10,729 nt of DNA from Acholeplasmatales bacterium DTU056. Its GTDB lineage: Bacteria > Bacillota_I > Bacilli_A > ML615J-28 > CAG-698. Below, in pieces: positions 4,981 through 10,729 of this stretch. The notes beneath the pieces are model-generated. The model ran no database searches. It worked only from the letters and a program-made list of their open reading frames with translations, and was not told the DNA's origin. The stretch spans positions 1-10,729 of the forward strand of contig LFRX01000027.1 of the NCBI GenBank assembly GCA_001512985.1. Direction: 5' to 3'. Position 1 is the stretch's first letter. Each line of letters opens with the position of its first letter. A program made the position numbers and the translations under genes.

Positions 4981-6261
4981 ATGTTTATTGATGAAGTTAA
5001 AGTAAAGTTGATAGCTGGTCGTGGTGGCGATGGGATCGTTGCTTTTCGAAGAGAAAAATATGTACCTAAAGGTGGACCAGCTGGTGGAAATGGTGGCCGT
5101 GGTGGCAGTATAATTTTTGTTGGTGATGAAGGAAAAACAACTTTACTACATTTACGATATAATAAAATAATCAAAGCTAAAAACGGTGAACCAGGACGCG
5201 GAAAAAATATGTATGGTAAGGATGCCGAAGATGTGTACGTGTATGTTCCACTTGGCACTGTTGTATATGACGATAAAACTGGAGAAGTACTTGCGGATAT
5301 AACCAATCATAAACAACAAGTTGTTATTGCTCAGGGTGGACGAGGTGGTCGCGGTAATACGGCATTTGCAACTTCACGTGTTCCAGCGCCAGAGTTTTGT
5401 GAGAAAGGCTTACCAGGTGAAGTAAAAGAAGTCCGAGTTGAATTAAAAGTTTTAGCTGATGTGGGATTAGTTGGTTTCCCTAGTGTTGGAAAATCAACCT
5501 TAATTAGTGTGGTCTCTGCCGCAAGGCCGAAGATTGCAGAATACCATTTTACGACTCTACATCCTAATTTAGGGTTTGTACAAGTTCCTGATGGTAGAAG
5601 TTTCGTGATGGCTGACTTACCAGGTCTAATTGAAGGAGCTCATTTAGGAGCTGGACTTGGTATTCAATTCTTGCGTCACATTGAACGTACGCGAGTAATT
5701 GTGCATGTCATTGACATGAGCGGTAGTGAAGGACGTGATCCATATGATGATTATCAAAAAATTAATAATGAATTAGCCCAATACAACGAATCTCTTTTAA
5801 AGCGCCCGCAAATAATCGCCGCAAATAAAATGGACTTGCCTAGTGCTAAAGAAAACTTACCTAAATTTTTAGAAAAAGTCGGTGATGTTCCAGTTATCCC
5901 TATTTCCGCATACACCAAAGAAAACATAAATGAATTGTTGTATAAAATTGCGGATGTATTAGAAACCATTCCACAAAACGCTTTCTTAATGGAACCAAAT
6001 AAAGAGGAAATTGTTGAATATACTTTTGTGAAAAAAGAAAAAGACTTTACAATTACAAAAGATGATGACGGTGTTTTCCATGTACGCGGTCCAATTATTG
6101 AAAAATATTTTAATTTGACCGACTTCTCAAAAGATGCAAATGTCAAGCTTTTTGCGCAACGGTTACGCCGATTAGGAGTAGATGATGAGTTGCGTAAATT
6201 GGGAGTAAAACATGGAGATACTGTTCGAATTTTAGATTATGAGTTTGAATTTTTTGATTAA
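4981..6261 (+). CDS. obgE: GTPase Obg/CgtA, large-subunit assembly and stress factor
   Basis: The 426-residue product is a complete Obg. The glycine-rich OBG fold comes first (about 1-157, with GRGGDG and GGPAGGNGGRGG loops). The G domain has G165FPSVGKS172 (G1), FTTLHPN (190-196, switch I), D212LPG (G3), N282KMD (G4) and SA (309-310, G5). The C-terminal OCT domain follows (about 345-426). Obg binds the 50S subunit, acts late in its assembly, and links GTP/ppGpp status to growth. It is essential in most bacteria. The gene follows rpmA as in many Bacillota, but spo0B, which sits beside obg in Bacillus, is missing. The ribosome binding site GGATGGTGAG is 5 bases before ATG. An upstream terminator implies its own promoter. 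Confidence 0.98.
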   Translation: MFIDEVKVKLIAGRGGDGIVAFRREKYVPKGGPAGGNGGRGGSIIFVGDEGKTTLLHLRYNKIIKAKNGEPGRGKNMYGKDAEDVYVYVPLGTVVYDDKTGEVLADITNHKQQVVIAQGGRGGRGNTAFATSRVPAPEFCEKGLPGEVKEVRVELKVLADVGLVGFPSVGKSTLISVVSAARPKIAEYHFTTLHPNLGFVQVPDGRSFVMADLPGLIEGAHLGAGLGIQFLRHIERTRVIVHVIDMSGSEGRDPYDDYQKINNELAQYNESLLKRPQIIAANKMDLPSAKENLPKFLEKVGDVPVIPISAYTKENINELLYKIADVLETIPQNAFLMEPNKEEIVEYTFVKKEKDFTITKDDDGVFHVRGPIIEKYFNLTDFSKDANVKLFAQRLRRLGVDDELRKLGVKHGDTVRILDYEFEFFD

Positions 6262-6357
6262 AACATACCCATCTAGGATGTTATTAATCAAAAAAGATAG
6301 ATTAATTAAACTAAAAAACTTATGGGACCTATATTAGGCCTAAAAAGGAGAGGTATT
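6262..6357 (+). other. Spacer/leader before the ECF transporter gene, with small hairpins
   Basis: This 96-base gap has no gene. AACAT (6262-6266) and ATGTT (6278-6282) can pair, but no T-run follows, so it is at best a poor terminator for obgE. Just ahead of the ribosome binding site, GG-a-CCTA (6325-6331) can pair with TAGGCC (6335-6340). An alternative stem TTA-t-GG (6320-6325) with CCTAA (6339-6343) competes with it. These pairings could affect translation of the transporter gene. I cannot match the leader to any riboswitch class I know, and no clear promoter is visible. Confidence 0.35.
6345..6353 (+). promoter_or_regulatory. Ribosome binding site that sets the ECF gene start
   Basis: AAGGAGAGG lies 4 bases (7 from the GGAG core) before ATG 6358. 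The in-frame ATG at 6322 has no Shine-Dalgarno and its frame runs through this site, giving residues (GLKRRGI) that encode the binding site itself. The 6358 start is preferred. Confidence 0.85.
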
Positions 6358-6960
6358 ATGCGAAGAGAACAAATTTACGATTTAACTTTAACTGCAATGT
6401 TTTTAGCAATCATTTTAGTAATGGCATTTGTGCCATATCTAGGATTTATTCCTAGTCCATTTATACCTGGAGTTTCTTTAACATTGATTCATATTCCGGT
6501 AATAATTGGTGGAATAATTTTAGGTCGTAAAAAAAGTTGGCTTTTGGGAACATTCTTTGGTTTAATGTCTTTAGTTTTAGCTTTCTTACGTCCTCAAGGA
6601 CCAGTTGATGAAATATTTCGCAATCCACTAGTATCAGTATTACCACGCATTATTTTTGGAATAGTTATTTTTGAAATTTACAATTTGCTATCTAAACTTA
6701 TTAAGGTTAAAGCGGTCAATGTAGCAATTACAATGGTAGTAAGTTCTTTAATACATACACTATTAGTAATTGTTATGTTATACTTATTTGGAAAAGATAC
6801 TTTGGTAAGTTTAAAAATTGTTCCAGAAAATGTGGCTGGTAATGTGATAAAAGTGATTGGTATTTTTATGTTAATGTCTGGTCTTATAGAAGCAGGACTT
6901 GCTTTATTAATAGGAACTCCAACAACTACGACATTACTGGTATATTCTGAAAATAGATAA
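6358..6960 (+). CDS. ECF transporter S component, substrate unassigned
   Basis: The 200-residue product is an integral membrane protein with about six hydrophobic segments (near 9-27, 40-57, 61-77, 90-112, 119-145 and 164-195). It resembles substrate-binding S components of energy-coupling factor vitamin transporters (Pfam ECF transporter/PF12822 type). The first helix has the AxxxA motif (A13-MFL-A17) used to dock on EcfT. The order LTLIHIPVIIGGIILG, then FLRP and NPLVSVLPRIIFGI (89-102), is typical of that family. A short positively charged N-terminus (MRREQ) precedes helix 1. The substrate (pantothenate, folate, another vitamin or precursor) cannot be decided from sequence or neighbours. 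No ATPase or EcfT gene is nearby, so it probably shares a common ECF module encoded elsewhere (group II). It is likely a single-gene unit, since a terminator follows. Confidence 0.85.
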   Translation: MRREQIYDLTLTAMFLAIILVMAFVPYLGFIPSPFIPGVSLTLIHIPVIIGGIILGRKKSWLLGTFFGLMSLVLAFLRPQGPVDEIFRNPLVSVLPRIIFGIVIFEIYNLLSKLIKVKAVNVAITMVVSSLIHTLLVIVMLYLFGKDTLVSLKIVPENVAGNVIKVIGIFMLMSGLIEAGLALLIGTPTTTTLLVYSENR

Positions 6961-6965
6961 TTACC

Positions 6966-6995
6966 AAAAAAGAAGGTACTAATCCTTCTTTTTTT
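6966..6995 (+). terminator. Intrinsic terminator after the ECF gene
   Basis: AAAAAAGAAGG (6966-6976) pairs with CCTTCTTTTTT (6984-6994) around a 7-base loop. A continuous run of seven T (6989-6995) follows the GAAGG/CCTTC core. It separates the transporter gene from the mismatch-repair operon. Confidence 0.9.
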
Positions 6996-7039
6996 ATTAG
7001 GGAGATTTGACGAATTATGTTTTATAACAATTTAAAATA

Positions 7040-7048
7040 TGATATAAT
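7040..7048 (+). promoter_or_regulatory. Extended -10 promoter for mutS-mutL
   Basis: TGATATAAT is an extended -10 (TGn plus exact TATAAT at 7043-7048). A TTGACG (7007-7012) upstream is 30 bases away, too far to act as its -35. The element lies between the terminator and the mutS ribosome binding site AGGTGA (7056-7061), so the leader is short, about 15 bases. Confidence 0.65.
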
Positions 7049-7068
7049 TACCAATAGGTGAAGTAAAA

Positions 7069-9630
7069 ATGTATGAAGCAATTGATAAAAACCAATATAC
7101 TCCAATGATGCGACAATATCTAGAAATTAAAGAACAGTATCAAGATGCAATTGTCTTTTTTCGATTAGGCGATTTTTATGAAATGTTTTTTAATGATGCG
7201 ATTGTAGCAAGTAAGGAACTTGAAATTGTTCTAACTGGAAGAGATGCAGGAACCACTGAACGAGTGCCAATGTGTGGTGTTCCATATCATTCAGTTTCCA
7301 GTTATATTGATAAATTAACTGCTAAAGGTTATAAAGTAGCAATCGTAGAACAAGTAGAAGATCCTAAAGATGCTAAAGGAATTGTAAAGCGTGAGGTGAT
7401 AAGAGTTATTACTCCTGGAACAATTACTGACGGGGGTAATATTAGCGAAACGGATAATAACTTTCTTGTTTCTGTTGATGAAGCTAAAAATAGATATATT
7501 TTAGCATATACCGATTTATCAACTGGCGAAAACTATTTAACAACGATTCCTTTAATTGGGGATATTCTTCGAGCTGAAATATTAAACTTACGTACTAAAG
7601 AAATAGTTATTAGTAGTACATTTAATCAAGCCGTTTTAGATCCTTTAAAACAAGTAACATCTATTACTATATCGATTGAAGATAATATTCAAGATGTTAA
7701 TTATCTAAAAAGCCTGTCACAAGACTTAGATAAAGAAGAGCAAATAGTTTTTAATCGTTTAATAAATTACGTAATTAAAACCCAAAAGCGAACCCTTGTT
7801 CATTTGCAGCCAGTTAGTAAATATAGTATTGATGGGTTTTTAAAAATTGACTTTTCATCCCAACGTAATTTAGAATTAATCGAGACATTACGTTTTCAAA
7901 ATCGTAAAAATACTTTACTTTCAGTATTAGATAAATGTGAAACTGCTATGGGAAGCAGGTTACTTAAAAAAAATATTAGCTTTCCATTAGTTGATCGGAA
8001 TGAGATAATTGGTCGATATGATGTAATTGATAAACTACATAAATATTTTTTAGAAACAAGTGAAATTCGCAATTACTTAAAAGATGTTTATGATTTAGAA
8101 CGAATTGTTGGAAGAATATCATATGGAAATGCTAACCCTAGAGATTTATTACAGTTAAAAAAATCCCTTAATACAATTCCAAGTATTAAGAGACGATTAG
8201 AACGCATGAAATTACATGAATATTTTCAACTAGATACTTATTATCAAGATTATTTAACAATATATCAATTGATCGATAAAAGTATTTTAGAAGATGCTCC
8301 ATTAACGATCAAAGAAGGTAATATAATTAAGCCAGGATTTAACAAAGAATTAGATGAATTACAAATGATGTCCAAAAATAATAAAGAGTATTTGTTAAAT
8401 CTTGAAGCGCGTGAACAAGAACGAACAGGAATTAGAAACTTAAAAGTGGGCTTTAACCGAGTATTTGGTTATTATATCGAAGTTACAAAATCCAATATTC
8501 CGTTAATTAAAGAAGAATTTGGATATATTCGTAAACAAACATTGACGAATGCGGAAAGGTATATTACGGAAGAATTAAAAGAAAAAGAAACTCAAATATT
8601 ACGTGCTGAAGAAAAAAGTATTGAACTAGAATATAATTTATTTATTGAAATTCGTAATACAATTAAAAATTATACAAAGCAATTACAATTTTTAGCTAAG
8701 CAGCTTGCAAAACTTGATATGTTACAAGCTTTTGCAAGGGTAAGTAAAGAAAATAATTACGTTCGTCCAGTAATCACTGATAAATCAATGATTAATATTA
8801 AAGCCGGACGTCATCCAGTAATTGAACATTTTTTAGATGAACCATTTATTGCTAATGATTTATATATGGACGAAAATGAGTCAGTTATCTTAATTACTGG
8901 ACCTAATATGAGTGGAAAGTCTACTTTTATGCGTCAAATCGCTTTAATTGCTATTATGGCCCAAATTGGTTGCTTCGTCCCTGCAAAGTCGGCGGAAATA
9001 CCAATTTTTGATGCTATTTTTACAAGAATCGGTGCGGCTGATGATATTGTTAGTGGACAGTCTACTTTTATGGTTGAAATGATGGAAGTAAATAATGCGT
9101 TAAAATATGCTACAAATAGATCATTAATTTTATTTGATGAGATTGGACGCGGAACTGCAACTTTTGATGGAATGGCTTTGGCTCAAGCGATAATTGAATA
9201 CGTTCACGAAAAAATTAAATGCAAAACCTTATTTTCAACACATTATCATGAATTAACAGCCTTAGAAGAATCTCTTCCGAATTTAAAAAATGTTCATGTT
9301 AGTGCCATTGAAGAAAAAGGTAATGTGGTCTTTGTCCATAAAGTCTTGCCAGGGGCAATTGACAAAAGTTATGGAATAAATGTCGCGAAATTAGCCAAAT
9401 TACCTGATGAAGTAATTTTAAGAGCCAATGACTTGCTAATCAAATTAGAACAAAATAGTAATTATGACAAAAAAATGTCGATTGAACATTACGTTCAACC
9501 ATTAATTTTTGATTCCAAAACTCCACAAGAACAAGAAGTTATCGATGAAATAAAGCAACTAAATCTAAATCAGACAAGTCCATTAGAAGCTTTAAATATT
9601 TTAGATAGTTTGCAAAAAAAATTAAAATAA
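7069..9630 (+). CDS. mutS: DNA mismatch repair protein MutS
   Basis: The 853-residue product is a full-length MutS1 (Bacillus about 860). It recognises mispairs and small loops and, after ATP binding, becomes a sliding clamp that recruits MutL. The N-terminal mismatch-binding domain has GDFYEMF (34-40), with the wedge Phe36 and Glu38. The connector, lever and clamp domains follow. The ATPase domain has Walker A G611PNMSGKST619, the STFMVEM signature, Walker B ending D690E691 in DEIGRGTATFDG, and STHYHEL. The usual Ser of GRGTST is Ala697, a mild change. Near the C-terminus, QPLIF (810-814) sits where other Gram-positive MutS proteins carry a sliding-clamp-binding motif; this reading is inference. 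It is cotranscribed with mutL, 12 bases downstream. The start is supported by AGGTGA 7 bases upstream. Confidence 0.98.
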   Translation: MYEAIDKNQYTPMMRQYLEIKEQYQDAIVFFRLGDFYEMFFNDAIVASKELEIVLTGRDAGTTERVPMCGVPYHSVSSYIDKLTAKGYKVAIVEQVEDPKDAKGIVKREVIRVITPGTITDGGNISETDNNFLVSVDEAKNRYILAYTDLSTGENYLTTIPLIGDILRAEILNLRTKEIVISSTFNQAVLDPLKQVTSITISIEDNIQDVNYLKSLSQDLDKEEQIVFNRLINYVIKTQKRTLVHLQPVSKYSIDGFLKIDFSSQRNLELIETLRFQNRKNTLLSVLDKCETAMGSRLLKKNISFPLVDRNEIIGRYDVIDKLHKYFLETSEIRNYLKDVYDLERIVGRISYGNANPRDLLQLKKSLNTIPSIKRRLERMKLHEYFQLDTYYQDYLTIYQLIDKSILEDAPLTIKEGNIIKPGFNKELDELQMMSKNNKEYLLNLEAREQERTGIRNLKVGFNRVFGYYIEVTKSNIPLIKEEFGYIRKQTLTNAERYITEELKEKETQILRAEEKSIELEYNLFIEIRNTIKNYTKQLQFLAKQLAKLDMLQAFARVSKENNYVRPVITDKSMINIKAGRHPVIEHFLDEPFIANDLYMDENESVILITGPNMSGKSTFMRQIALIAIMAQIGCFVPAKSAEIPIFDAIFTRIGAADDIVSGQSTFMVEMMEVNNALKYATNRSLILFDEIGRGTATFDGMALAQAIIEYVHEKIKCKTLFSTHYHELTALEESLPNLKNVHVSAIEEKGNVVFVHKVLPGAIDKSYGINVAKLAKLPDEVILRANDLLIKLEQNSNYDKKMSIEHYVQPLIFDSKTPQEQEVIDEIKQLNLNQTSPLEALNILDSLQKKLK

Positions 9631-9642
9631 TGAGGGTGAAGT

Positions 9643-10729
9643 ATGAGTCAAATTATTAAATTAGATCAACATATTACTAATTTAATAGCGGCCGGGGAAG
9701 TCATTGAAAGAGTAAGTTCTGTTGTTAAAGAATTAGTTGAGAATTCGGTTGATGCAGGGGCGAGTAAAATTACGATTTCTTTAATAGATTCTGGAATTAC
9801 TGAGATTACCGTTAGTGATAATGGTATAGGAATGACTCCTCAAGAGGCTAAACTTTCTATTGAGCGTCACGCAACAAGTAAAATTAAAACCGAAGATGAT
9901 TTATATAAAATTGCTACTTTAGGCTTTCGTGGAGAAGCCTTAGCATCAATTGTGGCAGTATCTAATTTTCGGATGAAAACAAGTACCGATGGTGAAAGAG
10001 GATTTATGTTTACTGTGCGTGGGGGAGAATTTATTTCTGAAGCTACGATTGCCCATCCAAAAGGAACTGAAATAACAGTTAGAAATCTATTTTTTAATAC
10101 TCCTGCGCGCTTGCAAACTCTATCTTCCCCAAATGTAGAATTATCATATACATTAGATTATGTCAGTAAAATGGCGTTAGGTAATCCTCATATTGCTTTT
10201 CGCGTTATTAATAATGGAAAAACAATTTTGCAAACTAGTGGTTCAGGATATCCATTAGAAACTATACATGAAATCTATGGACTTACAGTTTCTAAAGCTA
10301 TGATTCCAATCATAAATAATGATGGATTTTTTGAAATATCTGGATTTGTTTCCAATCTGAATATTAGTAGAGCAAGCAAAAATGACTTAAATATTATCGT
10401 CAATGGGCGTGCAATACGTAATCAAAAAGTAATGAATGCTATTATAAATGCCTATAAAAATCTATTGCCGATTGGTCGTTATCCGATATGTTTATTGAAT
10501 ATCAAAGTTGATTACAGTTTAGTTGATGTCAACATTCATCCAGCAAAACTAGAAATTCGCTTTACAGAAGAAGAACGATTATACAAACTTATAACTGAAA
10601 CGATTACTTCAGCACTTGATGGTAGTCGTTTAATAGTTAATTTAGATAATTCTCAAGAAGATAATGAATATGATGATTGGTTTTATGAAGAATCTAGTAA
10701 TGAAGAAGATATGGGTGAAATTGTTGAAA
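9643..10729 (+). CDS. mutL: DNA mismatch repair protein MutL (3' end beyond window)
   Basis: The frame starts at ATG 9643, after GAGGGTGAAG (9632-9641), and is still open at the right edge after 362 codons. The GHKL ATPase motifs are all present: KE30LVEN34 (catalytic Glu and Mg-binding Asn), D59NGIGM, HATSKI (76-81) and G94FRGEAL100, followed by the GTEITVRNLFFNTPAR segment. The transducer region, including VNGRAIRNQ and DVNIHPAKLEIRF, is also intact. The acidic stretch at the edge begins the flexible linker. The C-terminal dimerisation/endonuclease domain, and hence whether the DQHAxxERxxYE nicking motif is present, is outside the window. MutL couples mismatch-bound MutS to strand removal. 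The usual Pro of ERPxSVVKEL is Val24. It forms an operon with mutS. Confidence 0.97.
   Translation, partial: MSQIIKLDQHITNLIAAGEVIERVSSVVKELVENSVDAGASKITISLIDSGITEITVSDNGIGMTPQEAKLSIERHATSKIKTEDDLYKIATLGFRGEALASIVAVSNFRMKTSTDGERGFMFTVRGGEFISEATIAHPKGTEITVRNLFFNTPARLQTLSSPNVELSYTLDYVSKMALGNPHIAFRVINNGKTILQTSGSGYPLETIHEIYGLTVSKAMIPIINNDGFFEISGFVSNLNISRASKNDLNIIVNGRAIRNQKVMNAIINAYKNLLPIGRYPICLLNIKVDYSLVDVNIHPAKLEIRFTEEERLYKLITETITSALDGSRLIVNLDNSQEDNEYDDWFYEESSNEEDMGEIVE

Noticed and set aside
4956..5306. 116-codon minus-strand open frame opposite the start of obgE
   Set aside because: The Pro/Ser-rich product is the mirror of the Gly-rich Obg fold codons; it has no family features and no start signal.
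5754..6146. 130-codon minus-strand open frame inside obgE
   Set aside because: Antisense of the G and OCT domains; no recognisable motif and no promoter or ribosome binding site.
6262..6288. Hairpin AACAT/ATGTT after obgE, considered as an intrinsic terminator
   Set aside because: The stem is only five AT-rich pairs and no T-tract follows.
6308..6353. A-rich tail CTAAAAAACTTA before the ECF gene, considered as part of a preQ1-I riboswitch
   Set aside because: The characteristic stem with a C-rich conserved loop directly before the A-rich tail is missing, so only the A-run matches.
6461..6646. 61-codon minus-strand open frame inside the ECF gene
   Set aside because: Fully overlaps a conserved membrane protein gene and has no independent support.
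7007..7012. TTGACG as -35 element for mutS
   Set aside because: It is 30 bases from the TATAAT at 7043-7048, and no acceptable -10 lies 16-18 bases downstream.
1..10729. Mobile element, CRISPR, toxin-antitoxin or defence system
   Set aside because: No transposase, direct-repeat array, terminal inverted repeats or small paired genes were seen; gene content is conserved housekeeping in a uniform AT-rich background.

Overview
This is an AT-rich window from a low-GC Gram-positive bacterium (Bacillota in the broad sense). Evidence for this is the strong GGAGGTGA-type ribosome binding sites, the L21-leader/rplU-prp-rpmA ribosomal operon, an L27 made with the N-terminal extension that Prp removes, an ECF-type vitamin transporter S component, and linked mutS-mutL. 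TGA is used as a stop (ends of the first complete gene and of the glycerate kinase gene) and Trp is TGG, so the genetic code is the standard one and the Mycoplasma group is excluded. A non-sporulating lineage near Erysipelotrichia, Turicibacter/Haloplasma or Acholeplasma would fit, since spo0B is absent from the usual rpmA-obg interval. That placement is inference, not proof.

Layout, all on the + strand. Positions 3-104 hold the 3' end of an unrecognised gene, closed by a strong terminator (121-163). An extended -10 promoter then drives a likely operon of a TrmA/RlmD-family RNA methyltransferase homologue (244-1584), glycerate kinase (1633-2751), LemA (2771-3325) and an O6-alkylguanine-DNA alkyltransferase (3335-3811). 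A perfect-consensus promoter (TTGACA-17-TATAAT) follows, with an L21-type structured leader, then rplU-prp-rpmA and a terminator. Next come obgE, a 96-base spacer, an ECF transporter S component and a third terminator. The window closes with the mismatch-repair operon mutS-mutL; mutL runs off the right edge.

Most genes are conserved housekeeping genes. Ribosome assembly (L21, L27, Prp, Obg) and DNA repair (alkyltransferase, MutS, MutL) dominate. Four starts are best moved downstream of the longest open frame because a clear Shine-Dalgarno and family alignment demand it: lemA at 2771, rplU at 3990, rpmA at 4621 and the ECF gene at 6358.

The most unusual item is the first complete gene. It keeps the TRAM domain and overall architecture of a 23S rRNA m5U methyltransferase, but has lost the catalytic Cys (Gln404), the general-base Glu (Ser438), the Asp of DPPR (Thr377), the Gln of the FFQVN motif (Phe283) and most of the SAM-binding loop. 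It looks like an intact, retained pseudoenzyme. I saw no CRISPR array, tRNA, rRNA, insertion sequence or defence system, and no gene-free stretch longer than 300 bases.
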